From: Cheilinus undulatus | Lineage: Eukaryota; Chordata; Actinopteri; Labriformes; Labridae | Reading direction: 5' to 3' | DNA length: 64,000 nucleotides | Assembly (NCBI RefSeq): GCF_018320785.1 | Contig: NC_054878.1 | Span: 31,385,523 to 31,449,522 of the forward strand | In this document: positions 1-12,625 of the stretch, one piece after another | How the letters are laid out: each line of letters starts with the position of its first letter | How positions within the stretch are numbered: the stretch's first letter is position 1 | Made by a program: the position numbers and the translations under genes | Notes under the pieces: generated by a model | The model's input: the letters and a program-made list of their open reading frames with translations, nothing else | Told to the model about the DNA's origin: nothing | The model's database searches: none

Positions 1-2310
1 AAAATCCATTCCCTCCCCCCTCCCTTTCTCCCCTTTTCAGAAAATGAGCTGAAACAAGCCATTCTCATATTTTCCTCTCATGATGTCATGTGGGAGTCAG
101 CACCGCCCCCAGGTTCGGTTGGCCCAGTACAATGATACAATAGGAAAGACACAAGATATAGGCTAAGCAGCTTTCTGTTCTCTGATGATCTGATACTGCA
201 CGTAGGATGATGACAGTATCACAAGATGATTGAAATGCCGTTATCTGATTAACTGAAGGATATCGATTATGTCAAAAATTATAAAGGTTTCGTGTACAAT
301 CTCATTTCCTCAAAGACTCTGTGTAAAACACAAATTCAAATAGAATATGCAACACATCCTCAACTGTGGTCGTAATATTTACTGCATTTGGGTGTCAGTT
401 TCACCTCTCAGCACACTTCACCTCGTATTATCACCATATCCTAAACCTTTTCCACATAAGGTACACAATTTAAGAAAACTTCTGAAAATTAAGTTTCTCT
501 TTAAAATTTGAGGAATATTCTCTACGTTCTCCCTCTTCCTAGTTTAAAGAATTAAAGCAGCTCTTTTACAAGTTGTCACATAAAAGCCCCCTAAACTCTT
601 GAGCAAACAGGAACTTCAACAAAGCCTCCCAGTGCGAGTCTCCAGGACGGGCTGATGTCTCTGAATCGTATTTGAGCAGGAGAAGCGGGACAAAGCAGCT
701 AAGAAGAAACCAAACAAAGACACCTTTAAAGGGATTTAAGGTGTTAAACCACATCTCATTTACTCTGACTTTAACTCGTCTTTAAGGGAAAAATTGGCAG
801 ATAAAGAACGGCTCCTTACTCTGCTGTCTGCCTGTCACACGACTGATGATCACTGAGCTGTTTAACAAATCAAAGAAATGATGACCGGCAGAGAGGAGAT
901 TGTCGGCTATCACTCACTTAATTACAGCAAACGGCCTGACATGTGTTGATAAACACAGATAATTAGTCATGTAAAGGTTCATCATCATCATCATTACATC
1001 ATTACTTTCTGCCATTGTGGCGCTAAGTGTTTAACAAGATTAGCCTGCTGGTCACGTTTCTCCTCTCAGGCGAGCAGACAATAGACATCTTTACAAGCTG
1101 GTGGCTTCAGGCTGTTGTTCCTGGATTTCAGTCATGTATTAAGAGAGGAGGAAATAATTTTAAAAGTCATTTTTCTTTCTTTAAATCAAGAAGAAAAAGA
1201 AAAACAAAATGATGCTTCCTGGGTTGGGAAAATGTGTCCAATGTCAGAGGTTTAATTTAATGAGTAAGAAAAAACATTTGACTGGCTAAAAAACTAAATG
1301 TTAGGTTTAAGTAATTTACATACGTCTGCATGAGAACCATCTGCCCTAAACTTTTATATGAAATATAACAGGCTAGCACTAAAAACCAGAAGTCTGAGAC
1401 GAGAGATTTAGAATTTTTACAACTCAGGACATAAAAGCTTTGAGCACTTTGTTTTCAGCTATCTAAAATATTGCCAAGTATCAATATGCAGTGTCAGGCC
1501 TGTCTTAAGAAATGTCGGGGCCCTTGAAATGCTTTTCTTCCCATGTGAGATCTGACTTTATAGAGCATATCAGATTAGCAGTGTTCAGGGAAAACCTTTA
1601 GGCTAACATGCATCTTTTGGCCCGTCTCTGACAAGAATGTGGAGCCTAGTGAAAGAAGTTTGTTACTAAGCTATTGTTGTGGTCAAATAAGCAAACCAGC
1701 TCCCTTTTTTCATCTACTTTCTTATTTGGTATTCTGACTTCTTTATGTGCTGGCATGGAAATACACAATCCAATTTCTTGCCAAATAGTTAAGCTTGATA
1801 GATCATCCTTGACATATGTATATGTACGGGGAACTGAAGCAACAACAAATAAAATCTGCAAATTTGCTGTCATAACAAATGCTATTTAGGTTAGAATTTA
1901 ACTTGTTTTTCTTGAAAGTAGAATGGATCACATTTTTGCTGGCCTCAGTGGGCCCCTCCATGACTCCATCTTTTCACCCTCTTATGGCAGCTCTACACTC
2001 AGGACACCCAGGTATATTTGTTGAACCATTTTCTTTTAATAATCCATATATAATCCCTATCCTTGCACAAAAGGAGGCGTCCTATTACCCTAATCAACTA
2101 CAGGCATCCACACTCACAGTTAGGGTTACCAACTTACCCGCCTTAGCCAGGACATCAGGGATTTTGAGCTAAATTTTTTTGTCTGGAGTGAAACACATCC
2201 TGTATTTTGATGTTTATTTGAAGGTTTATTTAAGCGGTTCTCAAAGACTCCAGGGACTGTCAAAAGGTCAATAAGAGACTCCCAGAGAATGCAAAGTTAA
2301 TAATAATATT
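1..2310. other. Intergenic, no gene seen
   Basis: AT-rich single-copy-looking sequence. About 780-1020 is higher in complexity and holds homeodomain-type TTAATTA cores, so it may be a conserved noncoding element. No exon-like reading frame with splice sites was found. Confidence 0.35.
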
Positions 2311-3033
2311 CAGATGACCAGGGATGGAAAGTAACTAATTACATTTACTCAAGTTACTGTAACTGAATAGCTTTTTTTGTGTACTTGTACTTTTTGGAGT
2401 ACTTTTCAAAATCACTACTTTTACTTTTACTTAAGCACATTATGAGGGAAGAATTGTACTTCACAACATTTTAAAAAGACATGAAGTACTTAGTAAAAGA
2501 AATAACACTAAAAGCCAAACCGAGGAGGTTCTAGCTTTCTGCCAGCAAGAAAATGACCAGGGGCCTTATTTATAAAGCTTGCTTACACACAAAACGGGGC
2601 TTGAATGTGGTGCACGCCACTTTCCTTGCAAAGGTTGTGATTTATAAAAATAAACTTGGCGGGAGAATGTGTGCACCGGTGCGTCAACTTTGATCTTGCG
2701 CACAAATATTTTGGAGATGGGGAAACTCACAGCGCAGATGGTGAGCTGGTGAATTGAAGCCATTCATCTCATACATTTAATGTCATCACATATCAGACTT
2801 ATAGACCCGCGTAATCATAAACACCCAAGTCTGCAGTGTTATAGATGTGTTCCTTTAGTGAACCATTAGGCCTACTACTGTATGCACAATATTCATATAT
2901 CATACTTTCATCTTCAAATGATATAGAGCGGTGGATAGCACTGATTGATTGGTATTAATTGTGACAAGGTGTGTAACAATCAGTCTAATTGCTGAGAAAG
3001 CATGTAAAGAGTGTGGTGACACTCATGCGTAAT

Positions 3034-3746
3034 GCCGCACACTGGACGCGCTGGCACTGCTGGAAGACCACGCAAATGGTAGGATCAGGACGGAGAGAGT
3101 CTTTAGGGACCACGAAGATTTCCTGGCCCATGATGATGACTGGCGAATAAGCCAATTTAGATTCCCTAGAGCAGTGCTCTTGGATCTATGTGCTGAACTG
3201 GGCCCAGTGTTAGACAGAACCACCCGCTGGAACCACGCCATCCTGGTGCATATACAGGTGCTGACCACTCTGGGGTTTCTGGCAACCGGCTCCTTCCAGT
3301 GGGAATTAGCCGACAGGTATGTGTTTGATATGATTAACAATATATAATTTTACATTTCCTGTCTAAAGCCCCTTTTGGGTATGATATAATACCAGCCATC
3401 CCTCAGCACAATAACGCCAGCCGTATTGGATGGCATTATAGACATGACCAGTCGATACATCAGGTTTCCTTACACTGTGGGTGAACAGGCCAACATTTAA
3501 AGGCAATTTGCAGTCCAGTGTCCAGTTTCCTGAATGTAATCGGAGCAACTGACTGCACTCACGTTGCTATAAGGGCTCCGAGTGAAAATGAATTTGTCTA
3601 TGTGAACCGAAAAAAATGTGCATACAATCAATGTACAAATTATCTTTACCTCAAACATGGTGTTGACAAATTTAGTGGCCCAGTGGCCTGGGTCAACACA
3701 TGACTCATTCATTCTGACGAATAGCAGCGTAGGGAACAGACTGCAG
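3034..3746 (+). pseudogene. Broken HARBI1-like Harbinger transposase
   Basis: The first exon-like part (to about 3316) reads ERVFRDHEDFLAHDDDW and FPRAVLLDLCAELGP, then LTTLGFLATGSFQ and ELADR before a GTATGT donor-like site. After about 55 bases it resumes with LDGI..SRYIRFPYT. The first catalytic Asp lies in GATDCTHVAIRAPSENEF (about 3541-3595), and STHDSFILTNSSVGNRLQ at about 3695-3746 carries the second. A stop (after EQANI) and frameshifts interrupt it, and the C-terminal part with the last acidic residue is missing. In intact elements this enzyme cuts and pastes the transposon with help from the Myb-like partner. Confidence 0.8.
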
Positions 3747-3930
3747 ATCGCTCTGTGGCACTCACACTATTTACAGCGGTGACGACGTGCTGCCACTCGC
3801 TTGTTTTTCTTTTATTAGTGATGCCACTACTGTGACCACCAAATAAAATAATTTTCCTGGCCTCCACCTCACCAACAAGCGCCTCTATTTCGGTCTCCGT
3901 GAAATTCCTTTTCCTTGTCTTCTCTGCCAT
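3709..3930 (-). pseudogene. Harbinger Myb/SANT-like DNA-binding protein, N-terminal remnant
   Basis: Begins MAEKTRKRNFTETEIEALV, then EVEARKIILF and SEWQHVVTAVNSVSATERS. This is the start of the Myb/SANT-like helper protein (relatives include NAIF1) encoded opposite the transposase in animal Harbingers. The reading frame fuses into transposase sequence after about residue 60, so the rest of the domain has been lost by an internal deletion. Confidence 0.7.
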
Positions 3931-5079
3931 GATTGAGCGTAAAATGCCGTTGAGCAGCAGGCTTATTTATATACAAAAAAACATTCATGAGGTATTTTGC
4001 ATTGACCATTCCTAGTAAAACGTGGGTGTGTAGAGGGCAGGATGTGAGATGAATCCACCTGCGCAATCTTCCAGGTGGACAGTGATTTATAAAGGGAAAA
4101 GTGCTTGCAAGTGTGTGTGCGTATGGTTTTATAAATCAGATTTTCTTTTGGCACACGCCATTTTGAGCTTTTGGACACACGTACACTTTTAGTATGGATC
4201 CTACGCAATGTTTTATAAATTAGGCCCCAGGATTTTGACTTTCACAGCACAGGACAGTTAGTAGCAAGGGAATGATTCCACATTTGATCCTAATAGACAG
4301 CTGTTGCGTTTGACTTTAGGTTTAGTCTCACCTTATAAAAACAACCTGGTTATAGATTCATATTCTCTTGTAGTTATTTCACTGTGATGTCCATGACATC
4401 ATGTGATGTTTGGTGTTGTCAGCCTGAGTGCCTCCAGCCTGTGTCTGTGAGGGCAGGCCCTTGATTAGAGTAATGTCACACACCTGAGCTTAGAGTAAGG
4501 AGGTCATTTAAGCCCCTGCAGTCACACATTCACTCTCTCTCTGGCCTGGCCTTCACAGGTATACCACACTTTGGTTTAGTTATGTTAGATAAGGTTGGGC
4601 TTTAGTTAAGTTTGCATTTTACAACATTTACACACATTATCTTCACTCATGCACATCCCACACTACTGACTCTACCGACCTACATACCTCATGCTGTAAA
4701 TATTTCATTTGGCCTAGTTTGGCTTTTCAGACACTTTAGTTTAGTTTAATTCGGTTTAATAGTAAACTGCCTGATTTGATTATTTGACTTGGTCTAATCT
4801 GGTTTAATTCGGCCTTATTTGTTTAAATTAGACTTAAATTAAACTTTGCCATGGTTTCTCTCTTCTTTGTTGTGACCACCTGAGCCAGGTCATGACATCA
4901 CACTAAGAAAAGATTGTATTTTACTGTATAACCTATTTTACTGTATATGACTTACTTTTTACTTTTACTTGAGTAGATTTATAGATTGCTACTTTTACTT
5001 CTACTTAAGTAAATTCTATCCAAAGTAACTTTACTTTTACTGGAGTACAATAGTCTTAATTGCCACCTCTGCAGATGAC

Positions 5080-7690
5080 AGAATATGATGTGATTGTATT
5101 TATTTTCTTGAAAAAAAAAAAAATCTAAATTTACTCTCAAACAGAGGTCTGTGATATAATTTTTAATAGTAGCTATTTAAGGGGAAAAGAGAGGTTTATT
5201 ATAAAATATTTTACTTTTAGTAAACTACACAGCAAATTTGCATTTATTGCTTTTACAATACAGTCATGTATCATACACATTCTGTGACACTGAGCTTAAA
5301 ACAGAATATCATGTCTCTTATGAGGACTCAAAAAATGGCAACCCCACTCGCAGTTCACCTGCAATATTGACAGACTATCAAAAAAATATATTTTAGAAAG
5401 GTGAGTGATGTTATATGAACATCTTCACATAAAGTACTGCTGATGAATTTCGTCAAAAGAACATAAATGCATACAAAAGTAAAACAGTAAAAATGGGGTT
5501 GAAAAGGCTGAACACTGCACTGAATAGTATCCCTCTGTGGGAAACACTTCATATCCTGACCCATGCATACTGGGACCTAAAACATGTGGTGCTTGCCCAA
5601 TAGCCCAAGCTGCTGATTTTAAATTAAATGGACAGCACTCTGCTCTCCATCTCCTTCTGCTGAGGATCAGTGAAGCCAAGATACCTCACATCACACATTC
5701 AACTTAGCAATAAAATGTCAAAGATCTTTCAGGTCAGTAAACAGCAGAACAGATTTTTGGGTTGGTTCAGCTGACACTCACATGGAAAGATTAATGGCAT
5801 ATGGTTAGTTCTTGTCATGTCTTGTCTCGGTTTCTTCCACTGCCTATCCGGTTAAGAAAGCTGCAAAAACATGCTCTTTAATGCATCAAATAACTAATTA
5901 AAACAAAATACTCAGGAAATTTGATACTTTAAATAAATCAGGATGATAAGTAACTAATAATCACAACAGATTCTGGGAATGACAAAAACTTATTTGGCAT
6001 GTATTTTAACTTTATAGTTTAACACATATCCCATTTGTTAACACAGAAGAGGCGGGGTTTATGACCCATGCTGCATCCAGGCAGTAAATATTTTGGCTTC
6101 ACTCCCAGCCAGCTGTTGCACATATAGTTTATGATAATGTGCAGATCTAGTACAAGAGAATACTTATGCAAGAGTGTACATATTTATGAATACTTGTTGC
6201 TGTTACACATCTTTTTTTAATGCCAGTGTTTTTCATTGTTTTGAATGTCTCCTATGGGAAAACTATATTATCACAAAGGCTATGAGCACAATAATCTGTA
6301 CAGTTGTAAAACATCTGGTGGCAATTTCTTTTTACTGGAAACATAAATTAATCTTTAAACTAGTCCCATAAAAGCAGCATTTATGGCACAGAGCTAATTT
6401 AAATTACACAACTTGAACGCAAAGATATCATTAAGAATTTAGACGCAGAAAGAAGATTTTTCACAGCCAAAATTCTTCAGTTTGCACACATGTTGCTGCC
6501 TTGTCACTCTGCTTCCAGCAAGAATCTGATGATGGCCTCTTCTGAGCGAGCGATCACGCACCATCTGGTAGCACTATTCTTCAGCTGTTTGAAGAATCAA
6601 GAAAATCAACCCATCATCCCCGCCCCACCCTCTCTACCCCCTACACACACACTGACAGGTACACATGTGAGTTGCACCTGCACACATACATGCATAATTC
6701 CATCTACAGCACACTTCACTCGTACACACTTTCCTCCTGCTCGCCTGCAGGAGTGTGATGTCATTACAGCCCTCTAAGGCCTCCCATTAGCCAGTGCTCT
6801 GTAATCACTGCTGATATATTAGTACAATGCATTGATTACCCCATAATCCAATCACTCGCCTGTTATTGATCTTTTATAGAGCGCCCCCCAGACAATAAAG
6901 CTGCAGCCACAGACTGCAGGTCAATAGGCACACAGGGAGAGGAGTCTCCTTGCAGCTAATTGGCTTATGAAATAATACAAACATTTTGCTTTCTCCACAC
7001 CAGCAGAAATCAATGCAGAGCTTAGCTGCTGCATTCAAATCAATTGTCTCCAACCACATGTCATGTTTTTTTCTGTCAGGGCTAGCTGTCACCTTATTGA
7101 GGTTTTTTCATAAATTATTCTTTTTCTTCCCTTTCTCCTGCAGCAAAGTATCAAAAACAGTACAGGGCCTTTAGTAGCTATATGTTTCATTTTGGATTTC
7201 TGAAGTGTTTTAAAGTAAGGATAGTTGACTTCCTTTTTGATTACAGACCTACTTTTTTTGTTTGTTCTTTTTTTAAAGATTGGAACTTTGGGCCTCCAGT
7301 GGCTGTGTGGTCTAAAGCAATGCATTTCTTTTTAATTAACCAATTATCAATAAGTAACTTAAGCTCTTTTACCATCCAGTGACTGGTAGAGACTGTAATA
7401 CAATTAAATAGATTATTTGCACTATCAGACAATAATTTATCTATACCGATAATTATTGTGAATACCAATAGAAAATCTTGGCCCGAGTCACTAATTTCTG
7501 GAAGGTAGACTGGTGTTAACTGCTATCAGAAAACAGTAAATGCTTGCATTCACACAGTTCCTTGTGAACTAGCCATGTGACAGTACCAAAAAATAAAAGC
7601 TTTATGTTTTGTTTCAGACTTAATTTAAAGCTATTCTATAGTGTATCGCTATCAAAGAGTCAATGTTAAAGAAGGCACTGCCTCATAGGT
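5080..7690. other. Intergenic, no gene seen
   Basis: AT-rich sequence. A stretch at about 6045-6115 resembles a common short fish repeat. About 6780-6950 is a higher-complexity island that could be a conserved noncoding element. A short CA-rich tract lies near 6640-6700. Confidence 0.35.
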
Positions 7691-7693
7691 ATA

Positions 7694-9118
7694 CAGTCAT
7701 TGGCACCCCTGGAATTTTTCAAGAAAATACAACATTTCTCCAAAAAATTGTTGCAATTACAAATGTTTTTACACGTTTATTTTATTTATGTGCATTGGAA
7801 CAACACTAAACAGAAGAAAAAAGCCAAAATTGAAATAATTTTACACAAAACTCAAAAATAGGCCTGACAAAATTACTGGCACCCTTTTAAAACTGTGGGT
7901 AAATCATTTTACTTCAAGCATGTGATGCTTATTTAAACTCACCTGTGGCAAGTAACAGGTGCTGGCAATATAGAAATCACACCTGAAGCCAATTAGAATG
8001 TATAAAAGTTGACTCAACCTTTATGTTGTGTGCCTGTGTGTGTCACACCAAGCATGGTGAAGAGAAAGAAGAGCCCAGAATTGTCTGAGAACTTCAGAAG
8101 CAAAAATCTCAATGTTACAAGACCATCTCCAGAGATCTTGAAATTCCTTTGTCCACTGAGCGTAATACAATCAAGAAGTTTATAACCCATGGAACTGTGG
8201 CTAATCTCTCTGGACGTGAACGGAAATGAAAACTTGACAAAAGAATGCAACGCAGGATAGTTGGAATGGTGGATAAACATCCTCAGTAAACTTCCACACA
8301 AATTCAGGCTGTCCTGCAGACTCAGGGTGCAAAAGTATCAGCTGGGACCATATGTCATCATCTGAATGAGATGAATCGCTATGGCAGGAGACTGAGGAGA
8401 ACCCCACTGCAGACAAAGAGACATAAAAAAAAGCCAGACTGGAGTTGTACCTGAGTAAGCCTCAATTCTTCTGGGAGAACATTTTGTGGACAAATGAGAC
8501 TAAGGTAGAGCTTTTTGGAAAAGAGCGTCATTCTACCGTTTACAGAAAATGGAATGAGGCCTACAGAGACAAGAACACAGTACCTACAGTCAAACATGGT
8601 GAAGGTTCAAAGATGTTTTGCTGCCTCTGGCACTGGATGCCTTGACTGTGTGCAAGGAATCATGAAATCTGGAGACTATCAAAAGATTTTGGGCCGCAAT
8701 GTAGGGCCTAGTGTCAGAAAGCTGGGCCTGCATCAGAGGTCATGGGTGTTCCAGCAGGACAATGACCCGAAACATACCTCAAAAAACACCAAGAAATGGC
8801 GGCAAAGCGCTGGAGGGTTCTGAAGTGGCCAGCAATGAGTCCAGATCTAAATCCCATTGAACACCTATGGAGAGATCTCAAAACTTGAAGGGTTCCTTCA
8901 AATCTGAGAGACCTGGAGTAGTTTGCATAAGAAGAGTGGTCCAAAATTCCAGTTGAGAGGTGTAAGAAGCTTGTTGATGGTTATAGGAAGCAACTGGTTT
9001 CAGTTATTTTTTCACAAGGGTGTGTATACCAAAACATTTGTAATTGCAACAATTTCTGGGAGAAATGGTGCATTTTCTTGAAAAATTCCTGGGGTCCCGA
9101 TACTTTCATCCATGGCTG
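7694..9118 (+). mobile_element. Decayed Tc1-like transposon
   Basis: Inverted terminal repeats share GGAATTTTTCAAGAAAAT and TTGTTGCAATTACAAATG, with the element bounded by TA dinucleotides at 7692-7693 and 9119-9120, as expected for Tc1/mariner. Its length of about 1.4 kb is typical of a full-length Tc1-like element. The transposase is broken. Confidence 0.8.
8054..9008 (+). pseudogene. Broken Tc1-like transposase
   Basis: Fragments in order: MVKRKKSPELSENFRSKN at the start; FWENILWTNETKVELFGKE around 8466-8525, where Asn replaces the first catalytic Asp; [14 protein letters not shown] around 8748-8790, carrying the second Asp; [14 protein letters not shown] around 8838-8879, carrying the third acidic residue. 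Several frameshifts and stops interrupt it, so it cannot make an active enzyme. Confidence 0.8.
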
Positions 9119-9314
9119 TAGGTCTCAATAGGTTACCAAATCCAATGTTAACTTGAAACAGCCTATCACCTGTTGTCCTCCTAAAGTTTCACATCTCAGT
9201 AGTTAATACACCAACAGTGACCACTGAAAAACTTTAAATATTAGCATTAAACACTTCCTAGCTAATGTTACGGTTTGATAGAGCTGGCCTAAACATCACC
9301 CTGACAATGTTTAA

Positions 9315-9575
9315 GGCAATTACCTCCCCAAGGAGGTTATGTAATCAGCAGGGTCTGTTTGTTTGTTTGTAAGTTTTTTAGCAACATAACTCAAGTTACG
9401 GACGGATTGTCATGAAATTTTCAGGAAATGTCAGAAATGGCATAAGGAAGAACTGATTAGATTTTGGGAGTGATCTGGATCCCCGTCTGGATCCAAGAAT
9501 TTTTTAAAGGATTCCTTTCTATTGGGAGATAGGGCTAATGGCGGAGGTCTGCGCTCTCCGAGTACTTTTTCTAGT
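9315..9575. repeat. Short nonautonomous repeat, family also at 37.4-38.1 kb
   Basis: Contains CTCCCCAAGGAGGTTATG near one end and GGCGGAGGTCTGCGCTCT near the other, with GGGAGTGATCTGGATCC between. The reverse complement of the same sequence forms 37.84-38.06 kb. It is a widespread fish interspersed repeat and the class is uncertain. Confidence 0.6.
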
Positions 9576-10860
9576 TCTGAGATTTGTCCTAAGTTTCAAC
9601 TGCCACACTATCAAGCAGTAACATGAAAAAAAAACTGACTGAGGCAGTAACCTGTATCTTCTGTGAGGGAAAATTTCTCATATTATGTACCCACAGTTAC
9701 AAAGTTAAAGAGCTCACAAGAGACAAAAATGTTAGCTCCTATTTGTTGCAGAAAATGCTGCTGATTTACCGTAGCTAATGGGCTACCAAAAATGTTGCTT
9801 CATTTGTCTCTCACCCTCACTTATTCTCATCTGCTTCCTCTATCCACATTTTTCTCCATTCTGCCACTCCATCTTTTTCCCACTTTATCTTCTCTCCTAT
9901 TTTCTCTGACCTCCTCTCCCTCTCTGTCCAGCCCTCGACTGATGTTGGGTTGCCAGATAAGTTTCTACTTACAGGGAGACCACATCTGACACCCAGCTGT
10001 GTGGGTCATGGGCTGCAGGAGCAGCTGCTGGTCATAAATCACCCGAGCTGGAGGAGCTCTGGCACTCCTTCTGTCAGCCGTGAAACAAAGACATAGAGGC
10101 AGCGGGGGGTCAGAGGTAGCCAACCTGGCTAACAACAGGAGCCCCAGCATCACCTCTGTAATGCTGTGCGGAAGAGTTGGTTATTATAAAACCCTACTGT
10201 ACGGCTCTGTGGGTGAAGTCACGGAGGGATGTATGCAGATTTATGCCAGAGGATGCAAATGCAAAGTCAAGAAGTGTGGTGTAATATGGTATGCAAGCAA
10301 TTATGGTTAAAGAGGCGATGCAGCCTGTGAGCTGTGAGGTCAGAGGACAGAAAAACCCCACGCTGAGTTACTGTAGCTCAAGAAATGCTAATAAATTCTG
10401 TCAACAGAGAGAAAGGCTCTTTGCTGCATGTTGCAAACACACTTTGTGTCTTCAAAGGCTGAAATTAGTCCTTTTTTCAGGGAGGGGTGAAAATACTCAG
10501 TATTGCCACAAAAATGTAAGTGGTGTAGTTAGAGGCATAAGGAAGGCTACAACCTGGAATTTTGTTTTCATTTAATTTCAAAAAATAATAAAAAAAGATC
10601 ATGCTGCAATTCTTGTTAAATTTAATAATTGAAGTGTTAGTTCTACCTAACAGAAGGACTTTTAATTTCAGTGTTTGAAATTATTTGACACTTTGGTCAG
10701 CATAACTTTCTGATTAAGTTTAAATGTACAGCATGTTCTGCAGTTGGACCCAAACCTTTGCACAGCCTGAGCACATGGGCACATGGACATAATCACTTAT
10801 ATACCAGAGTGCCAATTAGAAGTATATTAGTCACAGGAGATGCAAGCCAGCATGGCTCCT
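9576..10860. other. Intergenic, pyrimidine tract and a possible conserved island
   Basis: About 9795-9930 is pyrimidine-rich low-complexity sequence. About 9955-10130 is GC-richer and high in complexity, a candidate conserved noncoding element. Short reading frames here lack splice context or family resemblance. Confidence 0.35.
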
Positions 10861-10865
10861 TAAAG

Positions 10866-11575
10866 GGTGCTTTTACACTATAGGGCCCGGTCACAGATCT
10901 GAGTACAGTTTTGTTTTAGTCAGTGTGAAAGCAAACGATTGCATTCGGGTACCAGGCCCCGGGTCCCACTTGTGGAGGTGGTTTTGGGCATGATTCAAAT
11001 GGACTCTAACCTGTTTCACACCTCCATCTGGAAAACCGTCCATAGACGGCGTTTGGGGAAGGGCAGAGCCTTTGGAAAAAACTTGAAGTGTGATTACATG
11101 AATGTTCTGCCTCTCACATGTGACGTAGCCGCTACCGAGCTGCGCCCCTACTGAGGACTGAACTCCATAGGGAACTGCAAAACGCGAACCATGGCGACTG
11201 TAAACATGTCTGTACAAGACTTGTCGTTTTGAAAAGAAACAACCCAGTGCTGTTCTTTGTTCTTTTAACAACGAAATGTCATCAAGTTTTGATAAAACTT
11301 AAGCTTTAGCAGCATTCACGCTAATTTCTTCTGCCATAATTGCACTGGCCTCTTCTCGCTGCTTGCATACGTCACAACTCTGTCGTGCCTGAAAGTACTG
11401 CCCCTCTATGCTGACTGGTCCTGTCACTTTCTAACCAGGCCCAAACGGTTCAGATGGGAGCTTTGCAAGATGGATTCACCAGTGAGAAACACGGAAATTG
11501 GTGAATCCATCTGCTTTGCAAGGTTAAGTGGACTCTGGCACAGTTCAAATGACGTGGATGCAAAAGTGCCCTAAT
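10866..11575. mobile_element. Nonautonomous DNA transposon, copy 1
   Basis: The interior matches 42.71-43.27 kb closely: TTTCACACCTCCATCTGG, CATAGACGGCGTT, CTTTCTAACCAGGCCCAAAC and GCTTTGCAAGATGGATTCAC are shared or nearly so. The outer ends GGGTGCTTTTACAC and (reverse complement) GGGCACTTTTGCAT look like inverted repeats of hAT type. There is no coding capacity; a 126-residue minus-strand frame here is chance. Confidence 0.55.
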
Positions 11576-12190
11576 ACAGGACATCATCGAAGAAGCAAAA
11601 CTTCTATCTTTGCGCGGTAGTGCATTCACATTTCTCTCAATAAAAGTTGGAAATCATCAGAATCAAGTCAACAAATGGTCTGGTATGACTCACCCCACAG
11701 AGGATCCCCTAGTTAGGGTCAGCAAGATGAGTTGCAGAAGGAATAAATGTCTCCTGTCACCTAAAAAAAACAATGTATCTGTGTAGTGCAGCCCCATGCA
11801 CATAGATGTGTATACAAAGAGTTCCTGGAGTCTTAAAAATCATCTTAAAACATGCATGAGGGCAGAATGGACTACTTTGCCAGTTCAAAGCAAAGATAAT
11901 CTTCGCTCAGGTCATGACCCGAGTGTTTGCCATGGAAGCTTCTTCTTCTTTCTCCTTCTTGGTGGTTTTCCAAACCAGCTACCTGCATACTGCCACCTGC
12001 TGTATTAGACTGTGTACATACGCAAGTGGGCCTTGGCATGTATTGATGATGCTACTTGGTAAAGTAGGTAAATCCTCTGTCTAAAGTAGCTAATCTAAAT
12101 TTTTGTGTGTAAACATGTAGCACTCATGTGCATCTACAACTGAATCATTCATATTTATAAATATCCCAGCAGTCTATTTATCAGAATTTG
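11576..12190. other. Intergenic, no gene seen
   Basis: AT-rich sequence with no recognisable repeat or exon. Confidence 0.3.
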
Positions 12191-12194
12191 GTTG

Positions 12195-12625
12195 CACTGA
12201 TGTTGCTAAAAAATAGTCTGGCCCGCGGGCAGCAAAGGCTTTGAATAATGGCTGAACACCAGTAGGTAAAAACATTTAAAGACAAACTCGGGGAGTTTTG
12301 AGCAGGTCTGAAGTTGCTGAAGAGATTTATGAAAAAAAAAAGTTGAAAAAAATCTTGATGTATGGTGATTTAATGGCAGTGTTTTTCTCATGTACATTTT
12401 TGCCTCGAAGGTGTCAAGAGGGTACAAAATGCATCAATAGAGTATAAATGACATGTAAGTGTAAAACATGTTGGGTTTCAAAAAATTAACCTAGAAAGAA
12501 AATTTCCTGCAAAAATTCATGCCACAGGCTGTAAAACTGCCAAAATGGTCACAAATTAAAAAAAAAAAAACTTGAGAAAAATGGCCAAAAATGCCCAAGG
12601 AGGGTATAAGGGTTAAGAGACATAG
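12195..12625. repeat. Interspersed repeat fragment, AT-rich
   Basis: About 60 bases from 12237 recur almost exactly at 17504-17565 (beginning GGCTTTGAATAATGGCTGAA). The remainder holds lagging A-tracts and GGGTACAAAATG and GGAGGGTATAAGGG motifs reminiscent of dispersed fish repeats. Family unknown. Confidence 0.45.

Larger units (their letters stand above)
2561..4227. mobile_element. PIF/Harbinger transposon nested in the hAT element
   Basis: The terminal inverted repeats GGGCCTTATTTATAAA and GGGCCTAATTTATAAA are flanked by the 3-bp duplication CAG (2558-2560, 4228-4230), matching the CWG preference of Harbinger elements. Inside are remnants of both proteins the superfamily encodes, a DDE transposase and a Myb/SANT-like factor. 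Confidence 0.85.
2319..5071. mobile_element. hAT-type nonautonomous element interrupted by a Harbinger
   Basis: The ends are related inverted repeats: left CAGGGATGGAAAGTAACTAA, right (reverse complement) CAGAGGTGGCAATTAAGACT. Both are followed by the GTACTTTTACTTAAGTA-like tracts typical of a widespread fish repeat. A perfect 8-bp target duplication, CAGATGAC, flanks it at 2311-2318 and 5072-5079; 8 bp is the hAT signature. No hAT transposase is visible. About 1.1 kb remains after removing the nested element at 2561-4227. Confidence 0.8.

Noticed and set aside
10891..11271. 126-codon minus-strand ORF
   Set aside because: Lies inside a nonautonomous transposon. The related copy at 42.8 kb does not keep the frame.
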